The notes under the pieces are model-generated. The model searched no databases. It saw only the letters and a list, made by a program, of their open reading frames with translations, and was not told where the DNA came from. This document shows, in pieces, positions 1-6,701 of a DNA stretch of 7,533 nucleotides. This DNA is from an uncultured Bacteroidota bacterium (GTDB taxonomy: Bacteria; Bacteroidota; Bacteroidia; 2-12-FULL-35-15). The first letter of the stretch is position 1, and every line of letters starts with the position of its first letter. Position numbers and translations under genes: made by a program. The stretch covers positions 1-7,533 of the forward strand of contig CAISYK010000704.1 of assembly GCA_903889605.1 (NCBI GenBank), written 5' to 3'.

Positions 1-6
1 AATACT

Positions 7-14
7 TATATTTG
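7..14 (+). promoter_or_regulatory. Bacteroidota-type -7 promoter box
   Basis: The bases TATATTTG match the Bacteroidota -7 consensus TAnnTTTG exactly. The box lies about 60 bases before the ATG at 76, which would give a short A/T-rich leader of roughly 55 bases. The partner -33 TTG element would fall left of the window, so it cannot be checked. No Shine-Dalgarno sequence is visible before the ATG, only an A-rich stretch, as is usual in this phylum. Confidence 0.45.
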
Positions 15-75
15 AAAAAAAACAGCAAAGAACTTATTTAAAACATTTTCAAAATTTCATTCTGTAATACTTAAA

Positions 76-915
76 ATGAAACTATTTATAACCGCCTGTT
101 TTGCTGTTTTTATTTTCAGTTGTTATTCTCAATGTGTAATTTATGTCAGAGGCCAGCAGGGCAATATTCTAATTCCATTTACAGAGAACTCATTAGGGAT
201 AAATGTACCTTGTGATATAAATTCAAAAAAATGGAAAAACTATACTGAACCTCAATTGCTGGACAGCGTGAAAGGTGAATTTTATGTTTATTCTTCTAAA
301 GGTTTAGAAGGTAAAGCTAAAGTAATTTCTATTGTTTCTACATATAATAATGGTCCATACTGCGGACCAATTATTAAGTTTTCAGGCAGAGATTATGATA
401 CAACTGAGTTATTCGCTCTCAAAACCAAATGGAATATACAACCAAGACCATCCTTCATTTTAAATAATGAAAATCCAGTATATAAAGAAGCCATAAAGAA
501 TATTCTGGACCAGAAAACGGGCTTAAAAAATTCGGCAGTTGTAATAAAAAAAATCATAAAAACAGATCTTGATGGTGATCGAAAAGACGAAGTAATAATT
601 CAAGCTGCCAATCACCCTGACATATACAATGCCGGTAAAGGAGACTATTCAATTGTTATTATGCAGCATATAATAAAAGAAAAGGCCGTTACCGATATAT
701 TAACCTTCCAATATAAAGATGACAGCTGTGAAGTTTCCGAAGGAACGCCTTGTACTATAACCCAGTACAACATTTCAGCAATATTGGATTTGAATGGGGA
801 CGGCACAATGGAATTACTTATTACTGATGCAGATCACGAAAGTGACGGTGTAACGGCCTATGAACTTACACAGGAAGGATTGAAAGCTGTTTTAGACTGG
901 GGATGCGGTGATTAG
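76..915 (+). CDS. Secreted protein of unknown function with two DxDGD-type motifs
   Basis: I do not recognise a named family. The protein is 279 residues. It starts with a short signal peptide (MKLF, then a hydrophobic run to about residue 16) with likely cleavage near the S-Q at 18-19. Cys16 follows I-F-S, a poor lipobox, so a lipoprotein is possible but less likely. The C-terminal half contains two acidic loops: D164-L-D166-G-D168 followed by D171-E172, and D238-L-N240-G-D242-G followed by E246. Both sit before short hydrophobic strands (EVIIQA, ELLITD). This layout resembles the calcium-binding loops of FG-GAP/VCBS-type repeats, so Ca2+-stabilised beta structure is a reasonable inference. 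Cysteines at 20, 46, 96, 218, 226 and 277 could form disulphides. The chain ends in W-G-C-G-D. The gene is alone on its strand, converges on the LRR gene, and has its own promoter box. A periplasmic or surface location is inferred. Confidence 0.8.
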   Translation: MKLFITACFAVFIFSCYSQCVIYVRGQQGNILIPFTENSLGINVPCDINSKKWKNYTEPQLLDSVKGEFYVYSSKGLEGKAKVISIVSTYNNGPYCGPIIKFSGRDYDTTELFALKTKWNIQPRPSFILNNENPVYKEAIKNILDQKTGLKNSAVVIKKIIKTDLDGDRKDEVIIQAANHPDIYNAGKGDYSIVIMQHIIKEKAVTDILTFQYKDDSCEVSEGTPCTITQYNISAILDLNGDGTMELLITDADHESDGVTAYELTQEGLKAVLDWGCGD

Positions 916-1172
916 TTCGGGATATTTACATAAATTCGGGCTTTGCTTGTCCTTCTGAAAAGCAATATATATTAATAATACCCGCTCCTTGTTGACTGCA
1001 CCAAAGTTTGAATGAAATCTATTGCAGTTTTCTTAAGATTTAAATCTTCACAAAGTCTTCGAAAAGATCTGATTGACAACAGCTCTTTGTCATACTGAGC
1101 ATGTCTTAGTTTGTTCTATTCTGATGGGATAATCATAACAAATATTTGATTCATTCATAAAAAGTAATGGAA
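916..1172. other. Convergent intergenic gap with possible decayed reading frame
   Basis: No intact gene is seen in these 257 bases between two convergent genes. On the - strand a reading frame from 1154 (ATG) to 972 (TAA) is broken only by one in-frame TAG at 1116-1118. Past that stop it reads about 47 residues of plausible, charged helical protein (for example KELLSIRSFRRLCEDLNLKK). It is in the same frame as the end of the LRR gene, beyond that gene's TAA and a TGA. I cannot assign it to a family; it may be a remnant of a lost gene or chance. A perfect 14-base palindrome, AAGATTTAAATCTT, lies at 1035-1048. No GC-rich hairpin with a T-tract, and so no convincing terminator, was found. Confidence 0.3.
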
Positions 1173-3239
1173 TTAGTAGGCTATTGAATAGCAATATTTA
1201 AAAGTATTATTACTGACGTTGTTATCATTAACTGGTGTAACGGTCACGTCAACACAAATTGAATCATCCGGTTGGCCTGAAACATCTGTAATGAACAATA
1301 AATTAAAAGCCATGTTATTGTTTATTGAAGCAAAATCTGAAATTGTATATGAATATACATTGCCTGAAACCAATGGGGTTAATGAACCAAAACCCGGCCC
1401 TGCATAAATTACCGGCCCAATTACCGTTATTTGAACTATACCGCTGACTCCAGAAGCACAGTTTAAGTTATACCAACGGCTCATATCTCCAGCAATAATA
1501 CTCAAACTGTGAGGCTGCCCCGGATATATTAAACCGGAGGGAACCACTGACTGCACTCCCACATCAAAACCGGGCTTGCAGATAAGAGAAAAATTAACAT
1601 TTGACGCAAAGGAAGTTAGTATTATTGTAGAATCTAAACCGGGATAAGGACATTGCATCATATATGGCATACCTAATGTATCTACCTCTATGGAATAAAT
1701 TCCAGCAGTATCTGAAAAATTATAATACCCATCGGTAGTGGTATATGTACGGCTCAATAATTTATTATTGGTATCGTAAATTTCCATTGGAATATTCAAT
1801 AAATTCTGATCTCCGTTATCCTTAACACAGTTATTATTTATGTCCTTGTATGTAAAACCAGCAATGCCTTTTGAAACAGCACATGCATCTGGGTTACCTG
1901 GTAAGCAAAGAATATATTCATCTTCGCTCATTGCAGAAATATAATTAGGTAAGCAATTATAAGGATTGTTGGATATTTTTAAAGAAGTATGACTAGTAAG
2001 AGTATTGGGAAATAAAGGAAAACAAGAAATATTATTTATGCTGCAGTCTAATTCAGTTAATCTATTTGGCAAGGCAGGAAGACTTTTTAATTGATTATTT
2101 TCGCAATGTAAGGAAGTCAATCCTTGTGGTAAAGCCGGAAGACTAGTTAACATATTATTGCTGCAATTCAAAGTTGTAAGTGAATCAGGCAGAGCGGGAA
2201 GGCTTGTCAAATGCATACTAACGCATTCAAAAAATGTAAGTGAACCCGGCAATGCAGGCAGGCTAGTGAAATGATTTTCTTCGAAAGATAAAGTTGTGAT
2301 TGAATTGGGCAGGGCAGGTAAGTTGGTAAACGGATTAAAACCGCAGACTAAAACCGATAACCTATTCGGCAATGCCGGCAAACTCTTTAACTCATTCTGC
2401 TGGCAAGTCAAATATAATAGTGAATCAGGCAAATCCGGAAGTTTGGTTAATGAATTACCGCTGCAATCTAATGTATCTAAATTACCAGGCAAGGCAGGAA
2501 TGTTAGTTAACTGATTATTTTCGCAATGCAATGAAGTCATAGAATCAGGCAAAGCAGGAAGGCTCGTTAAGAGATTACTGCTGCAAATCAAAATCTTGAG
2601 TGATTTAGGCAAAGATGGAAGGCTTGTTATAGGAGTAACAGCGCATTTCAAAAATACAAGTGAACCAGGCAAATCAGGAAGGCTTGTGAAATGATTCTCT
2701 TCAAAAGATAAAATTTTGATTGAATTTGGTAATGCAGGTAAGCTGGTAAATGGATTAAAACCGCAGATTAAAAGATCAAGTTCCTTAGGCAATTCAGGAA
2801 GGGCAGTTAAATGATTCTGCCGGCAATCCAAAAACATAAGTGAATTAGGCAAATCAGGAAGAACAGTTAAATAATTGTCTCCGCAATTTAAAGTATCTAA
2901 GGTTCTCGATAAAGCAGGAAGTGCCGTTAATTTATTACTGCTGCAGTCCAAATATTTGAGTGAAGTAAAATATTGAATCCCGGATAAATCTGCAATATCG
3001 CTGTTTGATATATCTATGGAAGTTCTGGCTTTAACTGATGTGCTGGCAGTATCCAGAAGATTTTTGCTGCTCATTGCCGCTGGTATATTAGAATTTAACC
3101 AGGAAACAAAATTGGTATCTAATACTGCAAAATTATTTTGTGCAAGAGCATCAGAAGAACCAGAAAACCAAAGGCAGGAAATAAACAATAGAATTGTTTT
3201 GTATAGCTTTATAAATTTAGCGACGGCTATATTTTTCAT
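1173..3239 (-). CDS. Secreted leucine-rich-repeat protein with SdrD_B-like domain, C-terminally truncated
   Basis: The protein is 688 residues from the ATG at 3239. A GTG at 3260 would add seven residues, but the ATG gives a standard signal peptide (MKNIAVAKF, a hydrophobic core, then SSDALAQ with cleavage near residue 34). A short N-terminal region (about 36-98) with the pattern NFVSWLNSN...DLSGIQYFTSLKYLDC leads into sixteen 20-residue LRRs (about 99-418) of the form C-x-x-N-x-L-T-x-LPxLPxxLxxL. A linker with clustered cysteines follows. Next comes an SdrD_B/CNA-B-like beta-sandwich (about 458-550; GIAGFTYKDINNNCVKDNGD, then TTTDGYYNFSDTAGIYSIEV), and a final beta-rich domain starting FDVGVQSVVPSGLIYPGQ. 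Family relatives I recall continue past the last motif (NNxF/LxxCY) into an NSYDPN-type domain and a type IX secretion sorting domain; here a TAA ends the chain at CYSIAY. The role is probably surface adhesion or protein binding (inference). It lies 97 bases downstream of moxR and may be cotranscribed. Confidence 0.85.
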   Translation of the reverse strand: MKNIAVAKFIKLYKTILLFISCLWFSGSSDALAQNNFAVLDTNFVSWLNSNIPAAMSSKNLLDTASTSVKARTSIDISNSDIADLSGIQYFTSLKYLDCSSNKLTALPALSRTLDTLNCGDNYLTVLPDLPNSLMFLDCRQNHLTALPELPKELDLLICGFNPFTSLPALPNSIKILSFEENHFTSLPDLPGSLVFLKCAVTPITSLPSLPKSLKILICSSNLLTSLPALPDSMTSLHCENNQLTNIPALPGNLDTLDCSGNSLTKLPDLPDSLLYLTCQQNELKSLPALPNRLSVLVCGFNPFTNLPALPNSITTLSFEENHFTSLPALPGSLTFFECVSMHLTSLPALPDSLTTLNCSNNMLTSLPALPQGLTSLHCENNQLKSLPALPNRLTELDCSINNISCFPLFPNTLTSHTSLKISNNPYNCLPNYISAMSEDEYILCLPGNPDACAVSKGIAGFTYKDINNNCVKDNGDQNLLNIPMEIYDTNNKLLSRTYTTTDGYYNFSDTAGIYSIEVDTLGMPYMMQCPYPGLDSTIILTSFASNVNFSLICKPGFDVGVQSVVPSGLIYPGQPHSLSIIAGDMSRWYNLNCASGVSGIVQITVIGPVIYAGPGFGSLTPLVSGNVYSYTISDFASINNNMAFNLLFITDVSGQPDDSICVDVTVTPVNDNNVSNNTFKYCYSIAY
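1986..2945 (-). repeat. Sixteen 60-bp tandem LRR units with 420-bp higher-order period
   Basis: The array is in perfect 60-base register with no indels, each unit coding one 20-residue LRR of the LPxLPxxLxxLxC type. Units also resemble each other seven apart: block 2526-2945 (units 1-7) matches 2106-2525 (units 8-14), and 1986-2105 starts a third copy. The clearest pairs are units 4/11 (CGFNPFT.LPALPNSI) and 5/12 (FEENHFTSLP.LPGSL). The two FEEN units are the only ones that start with Phe instead of Cys, which fixes the register. This indicates growth by duplication of a seven-unit block, followed by divergence. Confidence 0.9.
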
Positions 3240-3335
3240 GAAAAAGTATAATTCAAGCACCTAACAAAAGGTGGAATTGTTTTCAATAATAATTCGTTAA
3301 ATTAATGTATGCTGCCGCTCTGGAAAGTAAAATTA

Positions 3336-4298
3336 TTACTTCATAAGTTCCGCAATAATTTTATCAACACTAACACCTTCTGCTTCTGCTTTATAATTAC
3401 GAACTATACGGTGGCGCAGAATAGCCCCAGCTACAGCTTTTACATCCTCAATATCCGGCGAGTATTTCCCATTTATTAATGCATGACATTTAGCTCCTAT
3501 CACTAAAAATTGTGAAGCTCTCGGACCAGCTCCCCATGATAAATAGTTATTGGAAACTTCGGCACCAAATTCAGTATTAGGCCTGCTTTTGGCAGACAGT
3601 TTTACAGCATATTCCAATACATTGTCTGAAACCGGAATTCTGCGTACTAAATTTTGGAAATAAATGATTTCATCAGCGTTAAGTATTTTTTTCAATAAAA
3701 CCTTATTGTCGGAAGTTGTATTTTTCACGACCAAAATTTCGTCCTGAAACTTTGGATAATCTAACCAAACGTTAAACATAAATCTATCTAACTGCGCTTC
3801 CGGCAATGGATAGGTTCCCTCCTGCTCTATCGGATTTTGTGTGGCCAATACAAAAAATGGGTTTCCTAATTCGTATCTTTTCCCACCAGTAGTAATACTT
3901 CTCTCCTGCATTGCTTCAAGCAAAGCCGCCTGTGTTTTAGGCGGAGTGCGGTTTATCTCATCCGCCAAAATAATGTTTGCAAACAAAGGGCCTTTTATAA
4001 ATTTAAAATTCCTGTCCTCACCTAAAATTTCAGAACCTATTATATCAGAAGGCATCAAATCGGGAGTGAACTGAATACGGTTGTATGTTAACCCCAAAGC
4101 ATCCGCAATCGTATTTACCAATAATGTTTTTGCTAACCCCGGAACCCCGATAAGCAAACAGTGTCCCCTGCTGAATATAGAGATCAATACATCTCTGACT
4201 ACTTCATTCTGGCCAATAATTATTTTACTTATTTCGGCATTTAACTCTTTGTATTTATCAACAAAGGCATCTATTGCTTCTACATCGGTTTTATACAT
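3336..4298 (-). CDS. MoxR-family AAA+ ATPase
   Basis: The 320-residue length is typical of MoxR ATPases, cytoplasmic chaperone-like AAA+ proteins that remodel or activate partner proteins, often ones with von Willebrand factor A domains. Motifs in order: Walker A GVPGLAKT (51-58), the MoxR-typical QFTPDLMPSDIIGSE (76-90), Walker B with D113-E114 (ILADEINRTPP), sensor 1 in ATQNP (N155), an arginine finger in LDRF (R172), and sensor 2 in WGAGPR (R260). All catalytic residues are present, so it should be an active ATPase. It starts at an ATG 86 bases after the surA stop. The usual moxR neighbours (a DUF58 protein and VWA/BatA-type proteins) are not downstream, where the LRR gene lies. Association with SurA-type chaperone genes suggests a role in envelope protein quality control, but that is inference. 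The substrate is unknown. Confidence 0.95.
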   Translation of the reverse strand: MYKTDVEAIDAFVDKYKELNAEISKIIIGQNEVVRDVLISIFSRGHCLLIGVPGLAKTLLVNTIADALGLTYNRIQFTPDLMPSDIIGSEILGEDRNFKFIKGPLFANIILADEINRTPPKTQAALLEAMQERSITTGGKRYELGNPFFVLATQNPIEQEGTYPLPEAQLDRFMFNVWLDYPKFQDEILVVKNTTSDNKVLLKKILNADEIIYFQNLVRRIPVSDNVLEYAVKLSAKSRPNTEFGAEVSNNYLSWGAGPRASQFLVIGAKCHALINGKYSPDIEDVKAVAGAILRHRIVRNYKAEAEGVSVDKIIAELMK

Positions 4299-4384
4299 GT
4301 TCTTTTATGTGTTTTGAGTTTTGGTGTTTTGGTATTTATATGTCAATAATTATAACACTTAAATAATTAAACACTTAAACACTA
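4299..4384 (-). other. AT-rich leader between surA and moxR with short direct repeats
   Basis: These 86 bases hold a tandem pair of TTAAACAC at 4367-4382 and a related AACACTTAAA at 4354-4363. Read on the - strand, the part nearest the moxR ATG carries three CAAAAC-type repeats. I find no TAnnTTTG box on the - strand and no stable hairpin, so neither a separate moxR promoter nor a terminator can be claimed; readthrough from surA is the simplest reading. Confidence 0.35.
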
Positions 4385-5821
4385 TTAATTAATCCACTTA
4401 TTATTGAACGTACAATTTTTATAGTCTTCTGTTATGTGTACATAAGTATTAACAGATTTTCTTTTTATCCATGCTTGAATTGCATCCTGTTGTTTTTTAG
4501 CTAAAGCTGCAGCCTGCAGTTTTTGATAATCATCAGATAAATTAGCCCGATGAGGCGATGTACGTGTTTTTAAATACACAATACGGTATGCTTGTTTGCC
4601 GTCACGCGAGGTCATAGGCATTGGTTTTGTGAACTCACCCAATTTAAGTTTATCAATTGCAAAGGCAACAGTTTGATCCATCTGACCAAGTTCATCCATT
4701 TGAAAACGAGTAGCGCCTGACATTGGATTTACAATTAAACCGCCGCTGTTTTTACTTTCATCGTCATCCGAAAATTTTGCAGCAGCCTCAGAAAATAATA
4801 CAGTGTCAGTTGAAAGTTTTGTATAAATAGTATCTAACGATAGTTTAGCTTTAAGTAGATCAGCTGCATCAACTTTTGGAGTTATAAGCAAACTGCGTGC
4901 ATCTACTTCATCACCTCTTCGTTCGATTAACTGAATAATGAAAAAACCATAAACTGTTTCAAATACCTCACTTATTTCATTTGGTTTAAGTTTAAAAGCC
5001 CAGGCATCCCATTCAGGAACAAACTGTCCGCGCTGTATATGTTCATACAAACCTCCTTTACTAGCTGAACCAGGATCCTCGGAATACAATGCAGCCATGG
5101 CTGGAAAAGGACTATCACCTTTCATGATACGCTGGCGGATATCTTCAATTTTTGCTTTAGCTTCTTTCTTTGCTTCCGGAGTAGTTTTTGGTTTTTTAAC
5201 AATTTGTCCGACTTCTACTTCAGAATTGATAAAAGGAATTGAATCTGCAGGAATATTTTTGAAATAAGCCCTTACTTCATTGGGAGTAACATTCATATCA
5301 CCCGTTATTTTACTCTGCATCTGCTGGGATAATAAAATATCACGTACATTATCTTTAAGATCAATTTTAAAGTCTTCAACGGATTTACCGTAAAATGCAG
5401 TAAAGCGTTCTTCTGTTCCGAACTGCTGAATATAATAACTTATACGTTTATCAAGTTCCTGCTCAACTTGGGCATCAGTAACAAACAGGCTGTCTTTTTG
5501 AGCCTGTGCTAATAATAATTTTTGATATAGTAGTTCTTCTAATAACTTACACTTGGAATTTTCATTCACTATCTCCTGAGCCGAAACCATCTGCTGATAT
5601 TGGGCTTCAAGTTCGGATTGCAGGATAGGATTAGTACCTACAACTGCAATAACACGATCAATAACTTTTCCCTGGGCGAAGCCAATCCCCATATCCCCGA
5701 TAGGCAGAAGAAACAACGCACAAACCAAAACCCATATCCACTTCAGGTGATTCAGCGGGGAGAAACCACTCCCATAAATGTTTGCTAATGCGGACTTTTG
5801 GTTATTTCTTAGATTTGTCAT
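4385..5821 (-). CDS. surA: SurA-type periplasmic chaperone with two parvulin domains
   Basis: This is a periplasmic folding factor for outer-membrane and exported proteins. From the ATG at 5821 it has 478 residues. An ATG at 5860 would add 13 residues and overlap the upstream gene by 59 bases; the 5821 start reduces the overlap to 20 and is preferred. The signal peptide is unusual in its long polar n-region of about 24 residues before the core WIWVLVCALFLL; cleavage is likely after FAQ (about 50). The SurA N-domain begins at VIDRVIAVVGTNPILQSELE (about 53). Parvulin domain 1 spans about 200-303 (YSEDPGSASKGGLYEHIQRG, VPEWDAWAFKLKPNEIS). Parvulin domain 2 spans about 307-417 (FSDDDESKNSGGLI, PHRANLSDDY). 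By eye both domains lack the conserved parvulin histidines: domain 1 has GQIV and YGFFII where H-I and G-x-H-I-I are common, and domain 2 has ARSLLI. It may therefore act mainly as a holdase. Translational coupling with the upstream lipoprotein is likely. Confidence 0.9.
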   Translation of the reverse strand: MTNLRNNQKSALANIYGSGFSPLNHLKWIWVLVCALFLLPIGDMGIGFAQGKVIDRVIAVVGTNPILQSELEAQYQQMVSAQEIVNENSKCKLLEELLYQKLLLAQAQKDSLFVTDAQVEQELDKRISYYIQQFGTEERFTAFYGKSVEDFKIDLKDNVRDILLSQQMQSKITGDMNVTPNEVRAYFKNIPADSIPFINSEVEVGQIVKKPKTTPEAKKEAKAKIEDIRQRIMKGDSPFPAMAALYSEDPGSASKGGLYEHIQRGQFVPEWDAWAFKLKPNEISEVFETVYGFFIIQLIERRGDEVDARSLLITPKVDAADLLKAKLSLDTIYTKLSTDTVLFSEAAAKFSDDDESKNSGGLIVNPMSGATRFQMDELGQMDQTVAFAIDKLKLGEFTKPMPMTSRDGKQAYRIVYLKTRTSPHRANLSDDYQKLQAAALAKKQQDAIQAWIKRKSVNTYVHITEDYKNCTFNNKWIN

Positions 5822-6683
5822 TGATATAGATTTCAATTTTTTTATTATTTGCAGCGTCATTGTAAATATCTTCTTTCATTTTAATTATGAGCTGCAATTT
5901 ACGTTTATTTAAAATTATGTTTTTAATATTTTCTTTTTCAAAACTCAAAGGTGAAAGGCTGTTTCTAATTTTAAATCCTTTAATATTCAAAAAATAACTG
6001 TTGGTAGAATCACTTACCTCCACAAATCTATTATTCTGCAAAAATAACTCTTTATTATAAGTTTGAATGGGGATTTCTTTTAATAAATCATCAAATAACA
6101 ACCAAGAGTTATCATCTAAATAAAAATTTTCTGCAAACTGATGGCAGTATCCGGCCAAAAGTTCTTTATCCTTAGGATTATCAGATTTATACCATTTCTG
6201 AAGTTTATTAATTCCTGGTGCTTTTTTATTCACTTTTATATAAATAACTTTTATGATATTATCTTTAAGCTCAAAATTGTTTCGATTATTATTGTAATAC
6301 TGTTCTATTTCCTGATTATCAATAGTAGTATCCAGCTTTTGTTTTACAAGCTCTTTTTCGTATGCAAACGTAATAAGGGAATTCCGATAATCCTGTAATT
6401 GAGTTTCCACATTTTTTTGTTCATCAGTAAGATTATCTTCCGCCTTTTGAATAACTAATGCTTCGTGCACCCAATTGTCAATATATTTTTTTAAGCGGTC
6501 TAAGCTGTCTTTCGAGGAAGTGCCTGGAGGAATGATATCTTTAATATTATCAAAATACAGATATGCATTATTTACACGTGCAACAGCTTCACGGTTATTG
6601 TTTTTATTCTTTTCAGAAGAACATGAAACGAGTAATAATAATCCAATAAAATATGATAATAACTGTTTCAATTGTTGTATCAA
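5802..6683 (-). CDS. SurA-like lipoprotein lacking isomerase signature
   Basis: A 293-residue lipoprotein with a clear type II signal: hydrophobic core LLSYFIGLLLL, lipobox LVSC, lipidated Cys21, then a polar Asn/Lys linker. Residues about 32-120 have a SurA N-domain look (AVARVNNAYLYFDNI, a helical pair, and WVHEALVIQKAEDN). The segment from about 122 to 240 has the spacing of a parvulin fold (NQEIEQYYNNNRNNFELKDN, IIKVIYIKV) but none of the GG or HII signatures; DNSWLLFDDLLKEIP stands where the glycine-rich loop would be. I infer a non-catalytic chaperone, tethered to a membrane and paired with the SurA encoded next. The first possible start is TTG at 6683, just after an in-frame TAA. A second TTG at 6671 gives the more standard MKQLLSYF start. 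No ATG precedes the lipobox. The 3' end overlaps surA by 20 bases. Confidence 0.8.
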   Translation of the reverse strand: MIQQLKQLLSYFIGLLLLVSCSSEKNKNNNREAVARVNNAYLYFDNIKDIIPPGTSSKDSLDRLKKYIDNWVHEALVIQKAEDNLTDEQKNVETQLQDYRNSLITFAYEKELVKQKLDTTIDNQEIEQYYNNNRNNFELKDNIIKVIYIKVNKKAPGINKLQKWYKSDNPKDKELLAGYCHQFAENFYLDDNSWLLFDDLLKEIPIQTYNKELFLQNNRFVEVSDSTNSYFLNIKGFKIRNSLSPLSFEKENIKNIILNKRKLQLIIKMKEDIYNDAANNKKIEIYINDKSKK

Positions 6684-6701
6684 TCGTTAAGAATCTTTGT
6701 T

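Noticed and set aside
1035..1048. 14-base palindrome as an operator or terminator
   Set aside because: It is almost all A/T in an AT-rich gap, has no T-tract and is not near a gene start, so chance is likely.
2296..2514. + strand open frame inside the LRR array
   Set aside because: It is the antisense shadow of the 60-bp repeat, which keeps one opposite frame open; the sense strand codes regular LRRs.
1986..2945. Regular 60-bp repeats as a CRISPR array
   Set aside because: The units are contiguous coding LRRs with no spacer/repeat alternation and keep the reading frame throughout.
3240..3260. GTG at 3260 as start of the LRR protein
   Set aside because: It would add MLELYFF ahead of a standard signal peptide that starts at the ATG at 3239.
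3274..3295. Inverted repeat GAATTGTT/AATAATTC between moxR and the LRR gene as a terminator
   Set aside because: On the transcribed strand it contains an A.C mismatch, has no GC pairs beyond the end, and no T-tract follows.
4081..4317. + strand open frame opposite the moxR start
   Set aside because: The opposite strand encodes the conserved Walker A region of MoxR; no start signal or family resemblance is seen for the + frame.
6141..6398. + strand 85-codon hydrophobic frame
   Set aside because: It lies wholly opposite the lipoprotein gene and its Ile/Phe-rich content follows from Asn/Lys/Glu codons on the other strand.
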